DNA of 64,000 bases from Syngnathus acus (Eukaryota > Chordata > Actinopteri > Syngnathiformes > Syngnathidae): the NCBI RefSeq assembly GCF_901709675.1, contig NC_051088.1, positions 21,798,693-21,862,692 of the forward strand. Reading direction: 5' to 3'. The first letter of the stretch is position 1, and every line of letters begins with the position of its first letter. This document shows, piece by piece, positions 46,562 to 60,300 of this stretch. Both the position numbers and the translations under genes were made by a program. The notes beneath the pieces were generated by a model that worked only from the letters and a program-made list of their open reading frames with translations, searched no databases and was not told where the DNA came from.

Positions 46562-49500
46562 ATGCGCGGCCCGGATCTGATTGACGGACAAACTTTACGA
46601 GCGCTCCTTCTTTTGTCTCTCTGCTGTTATGGAGGAAAATGTGAAATTGAAAATTCGGAATCTTCAGCGACAACCGGCTCGCCGATCGTCAAACCTTTCC
46701 TCGATGAAATTGAGCAACCTCAGGCCTTCCCTGATGAGGAGAGGGCCAATTTACCCGTGTTTACTATGGACTATCCTCGGGTACAAATCCCCTTTGAATT
46801 CACGCTCTGGGTGCTGCTGGCCTCCTTTGCCAAAATTGGTAAGTTCGATTATTTTTTTTTTTTTACTGTGCATTATATCTTTAAAGAATTTTTTTTATAG
46901 AGCAAACAACTTCATCCTGTTTCCCCAGGTTTCAATATTTACCACAAAATCACAATCTGGATCCCCGAGTCCTGCTTGCTGATTTCCATCGGCCTTATCG
47001 TCGGTGCCATCATGCACTCGGTTAAAGAAGAACCGCCAGCCGTGCTCGACTCCAACGTCTTCTTCCTCTACATGCTCCCGCTCATAGTCTTGGAAAACGG
47101 CTACTTTATGCCCACGAGGCCATTTTTCGAGAACGTGGGCACGGTTCTGTGGTTTGCCGTGGTGGGAACTCTGTGGAACAGCATTGGCATCGGCCTTTCG
47201 CTCTACGCCATTTGTCAGTGTGAAGCCTTTGGAGTTCAAGATATCAACCTGCAGGTTAGTCGTGCAACGAGGGAGTGTCAGGTGGATCGGGTTAAAAAAA
47301 AAAAATGCAATTTGATCTGTTGACGTTTTTGCTCCCCTGTCAGGAAAATTTGCTATTTGCTTCCATCATCTCCGCTGTTGACCCCGTGGCTGTGCTGGCC
47401 GTGTTTGATGACATCGATGTTAACGAACAGACACACATTGTCATATTTGGAGAGGGACTTTTTAATGATGCTGTCACTGTGGTGAGTGTCCTGCTTTCTT
47501 TTCTATTTATAGCGCGTGACACAAATCAATTTTGTTTGATGAAAAGCTTCTCGTTGACCTGCACTGATATTAATTGGACTATTTTTTTTTTTTGTTATGA
47601 CAGGTACTTTACAGCATGTTCTCCTTTGTGGCGGACATGCCAAGCTTTGAATCCTCCGATGTGTTTTTGGGCACGGCTCGGTTTTTGGTTGTGGGGGTCG
47701 GAGGCATCCTCTTCGGCCTTGTGTTTGGCTTCATGGCGGCGTTCACTACACGTTTCACGCACAACGCACGGCATATCGAGCCCCTCTTTGTCTTCATGTT
47801 CAGCTACTTGGCTTACCTGGCGGCTGAGCTCTTTGCCATTTCCAGCATTCTCGCGTAAGTAGAAACCAAAAAATTTGCATCCTGCTCCAGTTGTTTACTC
47901 ACACAGTTCCATTTGCTACTGTAGTGAATAGCTCATGAGATTGTCATCTATGAAACTCCAGATTCTCGTGGACTGACGGAACATGTCGAACTTGCTCTTC
48001 CTCTTTCAAGGAGGTGGAAGTTCAATGCGATTTGTAAACGTTGCCTAAACACGACGAAGCATGCACTGTTGCGGTTTGATTTTTTTTTTTTAGTGCCCCG
48101 GTTGCACGCACCCATGTCATGAAACCAAATATCTTTTTAGTTATTTTTTAAATAATATAATATAATATAATATATATAATATAATATATATTTAAAAATA
48201 ATAATTATAATTAAATAAGAAATATATAATATATTTTTTAATATTGCTAAACAAAATTTGTTTTCTTTCCATAAAATCAACACTTTCTATTTTTCCACAT
48301 TTCCCGTCCCCCTGCAGAATTATCACATGTGCAATCGCGATGAAGTACTACGTGGAGGAGAATGTGTCTCAGAGATCCTGCACGACCATCCGCCACGTGA
48401 TCAAGATGTTTGCCACCATCTCTGAAACGCTCATCTTCTTCTTCCTGGGGGTGATTACCATCACGACCGAACACGAATGGAACTGGGCCTACATCCTGTT
48501 CACGCTCCTGTTTGCCCTCCTCTGGCGAGGAATCGGTGAGTGCAGACCAAACGCATCCATCCAATTTTAAACATTTGTTTGAGCAGTAACAAACCCCCCC
48601 CCCCCCCCCACCCCCCCCCCCTCCCTGCAGGCATTTTGGTTCTGTCCCAGATCATAAACCCATTCCGGACCATCCATTTCACATTTAAGGACCAGTTTGG
48701 TCTGGCCTACGGAGGCGTTCGAGGGGCCATCTGCTTCGCTTTGGTCTTCACTCTCCCTGACACCATCAACCGGAAGAATTTGTTTGTCACCGCTTCCATC
48801 GCCATCATCATCTTCACCGTGTTCATCCAGGTGGGGGCCGTCGCTAGACTGCTGTTACTTGTCAATATGGAGTCATGTAAATCCGAATCGTTTTCGTTTT
48901 CTCGTGGCAGGGTATCAGCATTCGTCCAATCATTGAATATATAAATATCAGGAGGACCAATAAAGACTTGGGCACCATCAACGTAGGAATACACAACAGG
49001 GTAAGCCTCTTTGCATCCATTTAATCATTTGATTTGCTTTGCTTGCTTCATATGATTCAAATTTGTTCCAAGGTGATGGAGCATATTGTTTGCGGCATTG
49101 AGGACTTGTGCGGCCAATGGAGTCACTACTACTGGAAAGACAAGTAGGCTCGTAAATAAATAATGAAGGCTGGAATCTATTCAGTGATACAATTCATTTT
49201 GTTGCAAGCTCAGGTTTAAAAAGTTCAACGATCGCTTTTTGAGACGCATCCTGCTTCGAGACAACAGGGCAGAGTCAAGCATCGTGTCTCTGTACAAGAA
49301 ACTTGAACTGCAGACGGCCATTGATTTGCTGGACACACCTGTGGGCGACCTGAGTGCCGCGCCGTCCATTGTGTCGCTTCAGTAAGTTTAAAAAAATGCT
49401 AATATATTTTAATTTTTTAATTTTAATTTATTTGTATTTCTTTTTATTTATTCGTATTTAATATTTTTGAAATTAGTTCTTTCTTGATGTACTTGAAATC

Positions 49501-50543
49501 TTGAAATACAAATTTTGTAATGAGTAATTATCCCTGGCTGTTCATTTTCCTCACCAGCGACGAGAGGAGGAATTCGCCGCAACCCAAAAAGAATTTGCTG
49601 GCTGCAGACGTGAGGAATATGCACGACATCCTGTCGAAGAACATGTACAAGATAAGAGAGAGGGTAAGCTGAGTGTTTCCAATTTCAAGGCCTGTTTTCA
49701 ATTCAAACCGTCATTATTATAATTATTGATAGTCTCTTCATAAATACCATTATTTTCTATCCACAATATAGAATTAAAAATAATTTATTAATCAGTAGCC
49801 AATTAGTAGATGTCAGTTCCAAAGCTTACCGTAACCACTCCTCCACCTACCCCCTACCCAGACGACGGCTTACACCAGCATACTCAACCGGCCCGACAAC
49901 GGCCGAGCCCGGGAGATTTTGATCCGCCGACATCCGAGCATCAGACGCAGCCTCCGATCGGCAAGCCACCGAGACCCGGTAGTGAGACACACTGACCTCA
50001 AGCAGAACCCAAAACTACTTCATCCCGTGCTAATTCTTCTTCTTGCAGCCTGCTCAGAATATCGCCAAATCGCAGAAGTACTTTTCCCTGCAGCCGGGAG
50101 TGGATCCGGAGGTTGCTTTTGCACTCAGGAGACGAAGCCATGGTGGGTTCATCGAGATTCAACGTTTTTGATCCAAAAGTGACTTGCTTATTTTATGATC
50201 CTGTCCATGTGTTTCAGTAATCGATGATCACCTCGGCCGCCACGGTGGACACTCCCCCTCCAGCTCCATAATTTCTCTGAGAAGGCTGAACACTGTTGAG
50301 GAGTCTCCTGGGGTGGACGTTTTGGATGAGAGGAACCCCGGTGGTCGGCCAGTCGCAAAACCAGGTAGACTCAGTAGTAAGTCGGACCAACCTCCAGGGA
50401 GAACGGAAGCGACTGTGGCTCCGCCTCCTTTACCAGTCCCGCCTGGCTGGGTTCCCGACAACCAGAACATCAACGAGAGTAGGACTGGAGATCCACTACT
50501 CGGACACTTGCCACAGGGGCCTCAAGGTTCTGGAAGATCATGA
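46562..50543 (+). CDS. slc9a2: Sodium/hydrogen exchanger, NHE2/NHE4 clade
   Basis: Thirteen exons (46562-46838, 46929-47254, 47344-47481, 47604-47854, 48318-48535, 48631-48830, 48911-49000, 49073-49143, 49214-49381, 49558-49663, 49862-49978, 50049-50142, 50218-50543) join without frame error to 793 residues; human NHE2 has 812. A signal-like N-terminus ([11 protein letters not shown]) is followed by about 12 membrane helices. Helix 4 is [19 protein letters not shown]. The ion-path ND motif is present ([15 protein letters not shown]), as is [14 protein letters not shown]. The cytoplasmic tail begins [11 protein letters not shown] and [19 protein letters not shown]. The protein exchanges extracellular Na+ for H+ at the plasma membrane, and in fish NHE2/NHE3 paralogues serve gill and gut acid secretion. 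NHE4 is a close alternative, but [14 protein letters not shown] and [12 protein letters not shown] favour NHE2. A polyadenylation hexamer aataaa is at about 50596. Confidence 0.85.
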
Positions 50544-51337
50544 GAGCTTGAACTTTCTTCCTGGGACTTTCACCATGTGACATCAGAGGTTTACTAATAA
50601 AGTTTTACGAAATGAGATCACTGCCATGTACATCGCCTCATCATTACAAGCGTGTGGTGAAAATGAATTCCACAATGATCTGGCTCTGCCCTAAAGTGTG
50701 ATGTCTTCCATCTTGCTTCCACAACTCTTAATGGAAATGAGTAGTTTGCAGTCTGCAATCCAGATAATTGACATAATGACATAACGGCTCTATTCAACAC
50801 TTTAGCCCTGAGGCCCAAATGGGCCAGACGGACTGGACGGTCTGATTAAAGTCGCTGATGAGGTTTTAATTTGATTTTCTTTAATATATCAGGTGGAGGC
50901 TGTTTGTTGTTGTTGTTGTGTTCAGTGCCTTAAGATAACTTTTGTTTTGAAGTGGTTTAATTTAACCGGTCAACTGCCATTTTTAATCAGATTTTGGTGT
51001 CTTCCAACAAATTTTTGATATTGATTTTAAATTGAGAATTATTCCCCAAAAATTTTAATAAGCTTAAATCCTGCTCCGTCCCAAACACTTGCAACGTTTT
51101 TGCCTCGAGAGTAGATCACGACGAGACGAGGAGACATCTTCCAATTGTACGTGGGAGGCATTGGCCACCTCCACCACAACACAGCACGGGAGGGAGGCCG
51201 CCAAGTGACAACCAGAAGGATCGACCAGTGTGAGTTTAGCCTCTGATGTCGCTTAACGACAACATCGGTGGGAAACAGCCTTCGGACGTCGGACTTTGTG
51301 CTGAAGGAAGGGAAAGCTGAATCGGAGAAAGGCGAAG
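50544..51337. other. Spacer between the NHE2-like gene and dpp10
   Basis: After the stop come a short 3' UTR and an aataaa signal at about 50596. From about 51110 the sequence is GC-richer (gagacgaggagac; gggagggaggccgcc) and probably is the 5' UTR and promoter of the first dpp10 exon. No other coding exon is seen. Confidence 0.5.
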
Positions 51338-54300
51338 ATGAACCAAACGGCGTCCGTCTCTCATCAGATTGAGTGTCATCCCGCCAAAGATGTCAAGGTT
51401 TGTTATTTTCATCCTTGCTTTTTTTCATTATTGTGCTCAGTATTAGATGAGTGTCAGTGATGCGCAGCAAAATGGACACTTTGGCACTTGTTGCAGTTTC
51501 GGGATTATGTAACACAGTGAATGTCATTTTGTGTCATTTCGTTTGGGCGTGTTTGAATAAATGGCAAGATTAATGTCGCTTTCCAAAAGTCTTCCCTCAA
51601 AGACTCAAAAATCACATTATTGTACTTCCATCGAGACGCTGATTTCACGTCCGAGTCAGCTAAAAAAAAAAAAAGCAAGAATGTCTCTTTAAATGGCATT
51701 AAAGGTTTTTGTCTCATGTTAAAATCTCAAACTCGTTTTGCACGTACCCAAAAAGTGAATTTTCACATCCCACACTGCAAGCTGGGCCATCAATACCAAG
51801 GCACAGGAGGGTGAGAAGAGGGAGAGAAAATGTTTTTCAGATCGACTTCTTGGCGTCTCGCATTTCATCGCATCTACTTTTATGCCATCTGCTGCTTGTT
51901 TAATTTTCCAATAAGCAAACACACTTTGCATTTACAGAAACAAATAATTAAAAAAATATATCAGACGTCCATTCTCATCCTCAATCATTATCGTATATTC
52001 CGGACAATAAATCGTACAAGTCGCACCAGCCATAAAATGATTAAATCCAACACCAAGAATAGACTTGTCATCTTGAAAGGTAATTTAAAATAAAAACAGA
52101 ATAATCAACAACAGGCTGAACGCTACGTTATGCTAACGTTACATGCTAACATAAACAAGGAAATAAGAATGTGCCAGTCGTAACATATTAAGAGTTATTC
52201 AGATATCTATAGCATAAATAACATACTAACAAGTTTACCAAACCATCCGTGTCACTCCAAATCACTAAATCCGATGAAATCTTCATCGTCTGTGTCGCTT
52301 TTAGAAGCTAGAAGATGTAGCGCTTCCTCTTCTTCGTGGCTTCCGTTAATCTCATCGTCCGTTGCAGTTCCAACTATTCCACGGATCTAGAGCGCCCTCT
52401 TGTGGTTTAGTGTGAAAATAACACGTGAAATGATAATAATGTGTTAATTTAATTTCACACATAAGTCGCTCCTGAGTATTATAAATCGCACCCCCGGCCA
52501 AACTAGGAAAAAACTGCGATTTATAGTCCGGAAAATAAAAATTGAGTAGATGGTGCCATTTGATTTTTTTTCTTTTTAGATGGCGTCATTAGATAGCCGA
52601 CTGGTATTTCTAGACACTATGAATCATCAAGTTGTCACTTCTGAAATGGCCAAACTGAGGGAACTTTTGTCTTTTCACACAAGAGTAAAATCTCCATCTT
52701 CTACGGCTACATTGAACAAAATCTGCCACTTAATCTTAAAAGCGAGTCTTGCGTGGAAGATGTGGACATTCAAAGACGGATTGTTGACATTGTCAATTTG
52801 TCACCATCCAACCTGAACGCAGAAGAATGAAACAAAAATAGAGTCGTGGAAAAAAAAAAGATTTGACCGCAGTGCAGACAACAGACAAATAAAAGCTTTT
52901 TTTCCCCCCCTTAATCAGAAACGATTCCTGAGATCCATGGCTGGCCTCCAGGGGCGAACACAAAAGGTTGCAGAGGATTATTTTATAAGAAGAAGGGGGT
53001 GGGGGTTCGAGGACGGGGGCTTGCAAAAAGCTCTCATCCTGATTGATTCGGTAATTTAAAGGCTTATATTCTTATAAAGGTGTTTAAGTAGATCTAAAAA
53101 AAAAAAAGCTCCACTTACAAGCTGATCAACAAGTTTCATTTCACTTGGAAGTGAGGACAAAGTCACCTTGCATCTTGATCTGCAAGATTCGACCTCGCAT
53201 CCTCACGGCACTCCAATTCACTGTCTCCTTCGTCTTATTCGATTTACTAAATTGGCCCGAGCGCATCAAATTGACTTTGAGCTTCTGTTGTAAGTCAGAC
53301 ATGACGTCGTGCTTTGAGTCATTCCTTCATCTCCATAATTTTTTTTTTTTTTTTTGAACAGCTGCTAATGGTCATTTTCAGAAGAGTCTTTCTTGCTTAA
53401 GCAAATTCAGTTCAATAGGCCTCGGCGGGCAAATCCCCTCTGACACAGAATTAGACCATCAGTCTGAAGATGCCAAGTGAAACTAGGTTGAGTGATTTTA
53501 CTCTTGAATGACACCATTTTTTCGGGTGGGGGGAAAGTAGTAAAAGCGGGAGCGAGCAGGAGGGGGATCTCTTGCCTGTTTACCGAGAGGAGAGAAGCTC
53601 GACGGTTGCCGGTGGCGAGAGCAGAAGCGATTTTGCTTTCCTTTCCTGTGTCATTTTTGGAAAGCAAGTGATTGATGTCTGAAGATGATGGAGCCAGAGC
53701 TGAGATTCCTGGAGGTGAGGTGACATTTGTACTTTTTTGTCATTGTTGCTAATATTGGACAGCTTTTTTGAGTCGAGGCGTCTTAGTCATAAAAATAAAG
53801 TCACAAGAGTGTTTTTGTGAGATTTTGAAACACAGGAAAGATTCGCCTCCGGCTTTTTTTTGTTTGCTTTTGCAAGCGAGGCTTAGCGCCGCTTTCATTC
53901 AACGATAAATCGGTAAGGATGTTGTGTGTGCAGGTTTTTAGCTCGAGATTTGGTGCTGGTGCAGAAAAAGCACCAAATGGTGGCTGTCTGGGTAGCTGTT
54001 GATAAGTTGGCCTATTTTCTTGACACGACTTCTTCTGGGCTGTGATCCCAACATTTAATCACTCCAGAAGAGTCATCGTCAAATTTGGTCCGTGCGTTCC
54101 TTTTAATTGTCGGAAACCTCTGATCTAGTACACATGTAAATGTGCGTTGTGGTATCAATATTCATGCTTATGAAATATAATCGTGGAAGTGGAGTTCACG
54201 TTTGGATTGCTATTCGCAAAAATTGGAGTAACACATGTTGAGCTTTTCTGCTCTGACTGGTTAAATGGTTTTCCTACATGCATTTTTGATGCAACTAAAT

Positions 54301-57300
54301 GATGAAACTAAACTTACATATCTGTCAAAAATGATCAACAGACTAAAAGATGAACAATTTACCAAAATAAAATAAAATTACTCGAAAATCAAGGCTGGAC
54401 TTTCGGGCCAGTGCTGCTTTTCAGAAAACGACACTTTAATTTCTTTGTATTGGAACGTCCATAAATTGGCATCAACTAATGTTTGCAGTCATATTTTGGT
54501 GTGTTTGCACTCGGGTGTTAAAGACATGATAATCGTGTCAAAGAGGAGAAATGTCACTTTTTCTGGAATAACACAGCTCCCTCCGGAATTGCGTCTCTAA
54601 TCAATTTCTGACCCGAGGAACTTCACAGCTTTTTTATCTTGCTAGCAAACTCTTGTGCCTTTAGCTGCAGGTCTCGTGGGTTTGCATCCTGCTCGCAGGT
54701 TAATTACATTCACCTACCGTGCCAGGCAGAACCCATCCATTAATAGATGGCAGGAGAAAATCTCTAATGGCCTTGAAGAGGCAAGTTTTACTACATTGAA
54801 CACTCCTGTTGCTGCTGTGGCCATAGTCGCGTTGTTAACATGCAAGATGGATCATCATGAATACAACGCAATAAAATACAACTTTATTTATGCAGCACAT
54901 TTCACAACAGTCACTGTTGTTGACACATAACACAATGGTACAAAGACAAGGTAAATATTTATTTTCTTATTTATTCATTGATTGATTTATTGATTATTTT
55001 TCATGCCTCTTCTCCTTTCATCTTTGCATCTTTTTTTTTTTTACCTCTTCATGTGCCTTTATTTTTTTCCCACCAATTCCCAATCTTTTTGGATCACTTT
55101 TGTACCAATTATCCCCTTCTTGCTTCCTCATTTGTTCTCTTCCTCTTGATGCTTGAGTTGAGCTTTAATAAGTTGGGATAAGGCCAAGGTCTGGCATCGA
55201 CTTCATTTCCATGATACAGACACATTGATTAGTAACTCAATTCCAGTACAAATGGGAAAAACAAGTTAGAGGATGTACAGAGTTAGAAACAATTATTCTC
55301 ATTAGCAGCAATGATCCAGAGAATAGCTGTCATGGAAGATTGGTATTTTGTAAATTATATGTCAAAGCAATTAATTAAAATAAAAACAGCAATTGGATAA
55401 CTAAACCTCAACAAAGATTTAGAACTCGTAACGTATTTTCCTTAGCGTCCACGGAAATAAAATAGAAATACTACGGGTCGACTTTTATTTTGGTAGCAAA
55501 CTCCGGAAGCTCTTCTGATTACTATAACAGCTAACTTGACCGAGTCGTTAAATCGCCTCCCAGTCAGATTTGGATGTTATTACCGGGAGGATTCGGAGGA
55601 GAATTTGGTCAAAAGACTACTCGGTGCAATGACAGCCTCGAAGGATCCGAGCAAGAAGAAATCGAAAGAGAATCAGCAAGATGAGGTACATAAATCACTC
55701 TCATCAACTTGCAGGGGGCTTGTGTTGTTGCTTTTGTTTTTTTTCTTTATTTGATGAGACAATTATTAAGGTGCAAAAATGTGTCTGGCGACAAGCCGGC
55801 AGAGTACAAGTGAGTGTGTGTGATGTTGTGGAACATGTGATGGATGCTCATCGTGTCTCTCGGATTGAGTTGTGACGTATCTTCCCGAGCTTGCATTTGG
55901 ACGCATGCCTTGTTTTGTTGCATGCGAGCAGGTGCGACAGTTGAAAATGTGTAATCTCTCGCCGTATGACGTGTTACATAAATGTAGATTAAGTCATGAA
56001 CAGGAGGCATAAAAGAATTATTATCCACACGTACGAGTCAAGGCTGTCAACTTATTTGCGTTGTTTCAGTGACCTGTTGAAGATGAGCTTCGGCGTACTG
56101 GTCGTAATCTACAAGGCAACATTTGGACAGGTTCTGATTGTCATTGCCACGTTGCAGACATTGAAATGTTTGGGGGGGGTCACGAGATTGTGAATGATGA
56201 TTGATACCAAGGTTATCGTTGTGAAACCATAGTGTGCAGTCACACAAATTATTATTATCATTATTATTAATTATTATTATTATTAAAAACTCATGTGCTA
56301 GAGAAAGAAAATAATAATAATAATTATTATTATTGTTATTATTATTATTATTTTGGTTCTCCAACACACCCCACCTTTTGAAGCAGTGATTGGGACAATT
56401 TTCACTTCATTTTCTTTGTTTTAATTGAGTTATTATTCAACCAATTTGTAAAATGGGCACATCTCCCCATTCTCCAAAGAATCGGTGTGCTCATGAATGT
56501 TATGTAGATGTAATATCTTTTCACGGTTAGTAAACTCATAGTTTCCATCGGAGGGCCATTATGATTATCAATGTTTTCTAAATACAGTATAGGCTATAAA
56601 ACAAACTGATGAACAACTAGTTTTGACATCAGAGAGTAGTAAAAACTGTTAATTTTTTTTAAAAAGACATATGGTAATAAAATATCTCTATTTTTTTAAA
56701 GTGAAGACAATTTGTAATTTTAGTAATGACACAAAGTCGATGCAAAATTTGCCTTGCGGGCCACATAAAATGATGTGGCGGGCCGTATCTGGCCCCCAGA
56801 GCTTGAGTTTGACACCTATATGTTAGAAGCATTTCAATTTCTGTGGGAATTTTCTAGTGTTAAATGATGGCAGTAGTCGGAGAGCCAAGTGCTTTTTTAG
56901 ATGGTCCTACTCTAAATTATCCAGATTTGTGAATCTACCGTTTGCTGATTTCTCTGAAGACTTTCACACAATGCGCACGATTGAGTACCAGCTCACAGAA
57001 GTCAAACTAATAGTCAGAGAGCGGTCCGGAGCTCAGTGGTGTGTGAGGAACATCCGGGGCCGACTGTGTGCGGCTGGCCCATTAATTAAATGCTCCACTT
57101 TCCACCTCGCCGCTATAGAGCGACGCACGAATGCCTCATGAGTGCGAATGAGCTCAACCGTTACAGAACATTTGGATCAAACTTGACAGTTATGTATAAA
57201 ATATGAAATTAATAATATTCGCATAAACAATCCACAGCTATGTATCTCATGATATTGTATCTGCCTTAGGCTTCCAGCTTTGTGGTGATGTCATGAGACA

Positions 57301-60300
57301 ACCCATGATTTGCCAAAAGCATGTCTTCAAAAAGTTTTGTTAAATTTGAGGAAACTACGATCATTTTTTTTTTTTTAGCGTTGAAATAATAAATCATCTT
57401 CCGAACCGCTTTTCCTCTCAAGGGAATGAATATACATTTTGTGTCAATATTTTATTGGTGTTCAGAAATCATCACAGATTAATTTGCAAGTATAACTTTG
57501 TCATGTTGTAAATATTTTTTAAATATTTTATGAACAATTCATTCTTTCATGGAAGAACAAAAATATAAATTGTGAATTAAATATTACCGCTTTCCTTCAA
57601 CCAGCCAACATTAGTGCACAAAAAAAAAAAAGTCCGTTCAATTTTGGGGGGGAATTTTTGCTAGAGCCTTTCAGGGTTTTGCAAAAATCCCTTTAAGTTC
57701 CATTTTGTTGTTGGTTTAATGAATTGCCAGCCCACTCATGTGTGTGCTGTGTTTTGCTTGGCAGGATTTTGTGGACATCAGCACCCCGCAGCGCAACTGG
57801 AAGGGCATCGCCATCTCTCTGCTGGTCATTGTGGTCGTCTGCTCGCTCATCAGCGTATCTGTGGTGCTCCTCACGCCTGGTAAGAGCCGCACACAGCAGA
57901 AATGTCACCAGTTGCGTTACTGGGTTTTATTTCTACTCAAATTTTCATTTTTTTTCAGTTTGTCACGTAATTTTCTTTGTTTCCCCAGCCGATCTGGCAG
58001 GCAGTATCAAGTCTGAGCTGACTGTAGACGATCTGTACGCTTCCGAGTTCACCGTGCACGAGCCAGAAGTCGCATGGATAAGCGGTGAGCATTCAAGAGA
58101 AAAGTCCACGTGCTAAGCACCATTAGGGAATACTCCAGCGACGGTGCAAGGGAGCATTTCGAGTAACGGAACGCTGGGGTGGTTATTCGTGATCCTCAGA
58201 ACCTTTTGAACTTAACTATGGATACGTTCCGTTTGTGTGGCATACACCTCGACAGCAATGTTTTTTTTCTTTTTTTTTTCATAAATATTGAACCTTTCGT
58301 AACTTAACACCTCGACATCAATTTTTATATTTTTTTTTTATTTCTTTTTTTTCCTAAATATCTTTTTTTTTTCTTTTTTTCGTTTTTTTCATAAATATCC
58401 AACCTTTTGTAACTTAACACCTCGAAATATTTATATATTTTTTTTATTTGATTGTTTTCATAAATTTTGAATACGTTTGATGTTTAGGCTTTTGCGACTG
58501 ACTCGTTTTGGATCACATTAGCGAGACTTTTAATACACCTTACACAAGAGGATTCTTCTTTAAGAAATAAGTTGGGTACTTGATGTTTTTGATAGTGAAG
58601 AGGAAAATAGGCACAAAAACAGCTCAGTTGTCTTAATGTGTGTACCTGTACACATCACCACTTGTGTGTGTGTGTGTGTGTGTTTTGCTCCCCATTATTC
58701 TGTAAGATTGCAAAGCAAAGAGTACAAAGAGGAAAATGATTCTAAAAGACAGCCTCATTTTCAACACCTACTGTGAAAACTCAAGTCGAATCGTATTTTC
58801 TTGGAGTAGAAAGATCGTCAATCCACATAATGGGAGCAAAAACTGTGGAGAAAGTAATGGACACAACATTAGGAACACCTGCTCCAGCCATCTGAAGGAT
58901 TTGGCCATGCTAGTAACAAATTAGTCCGATTTAAGATTTCCTTTGCCATAAATGTAATTTATTTCATTTTTGGGATGCAGAAATGTCGAATCGGAACACC
59001 GCAGAGAGAAACATTGTTGATGAATTCGTTAAAATGCGTAACGGTTCCTCGCTGGCCTCCAGGTTTTGCTTTGTATGTTTGTCTCCGCAGGTGAGTGATT
59101 GTTTTCATTAAAGGTATTCGTCATGGCTGCTGCTTTTAGGTTGCGGAACACAAGACAGATTGTAGCCATCTTGTGCCCGAATCAACTAAACTAATCTGGT
59201 CTCCGCGTGATCATGCAGATTTACCACTCGTTAGATTTACAAGAGCAAATTTCTGTCGCTAAAGTCCACTGCACTGAGAATACGCCATCATGTTTTTCCA
59301 AAAATGCAGCTGTGTTTTATCATCCTATTGACGGTCCGTCCAAAGGGAAAAAAATCAATACGTGTCCGTGATGAAGATTTAGAAACACAGAGGCCCATGC
59401 TCCACTAAATCGCACTGCAGAAAGAAAATGTTGAAAATCTGAGGATGGCAGTCCTTTGATGCAGGGACGGCCTGGCAACTCTTCCGTTTTGCTCCCGAGT
59501 TACGCCTTCAAGCTGCGTCGACTAATCTAACATGAGCGCAAACAACCCGAAGACTAAAACTTCACAAAGAAATCAGAGAAGCTTTGCATCGCCTCCGGTT
59601 GGACAAATCCCGTCTTTGCAACGTGCTGCATTTTGTCACATTATGCTAACTTCCTCCTCCAAAATATCCTGACTGTGTTCATTTAGAACATTTGTGTCAA
59701 ACTTAAGGCCCGGGGGCCGAATACGGACCATCACATCGTTTTCATGTGGCCCGCCAAGACAAATTGTACATCGACTTCAGGTGTCAATACTAAAATGACA
59801 AATTGTCTTCACTTTTTAAAAATACAGCTATTGCTAGCAATTTTATTAGCATTCATCTTTTCAATATATTTGAACAGTTCTTACTTCATTTCAAAACTAG
59901 TTATCAGTTTGTTGTGTAGCCTATATATACATAATATAATTACGATGCGGCCTGTGACAAAAATGAGGTTAACACCCTGATATAGAACATTCCAAGGCAT
60001 TTTGAACATTCATTTATGATCATTTGTAGCGCTAACTGACCAGGCGGGATATTCGGCACTGCAGAATAATAATAATAATTCATTTACCGTATTTTCCGCA
60101 CTATAAGGCGCACCTAAAAACCTCCAATTTTCTCAAAAGCCGACAGTGCGCCTTATAATCAGGTGCGCCTTATATATGAACCAATATTGAGCCACTACAG
60201 CAGGCGTGTCCAAAGTCCGGCCTGCGGGCCAAATATATATATCTCATATATGGACAACGTTTTAAAATGGGCCATGAAGGTGCGCCTTATAATCCGGTGC

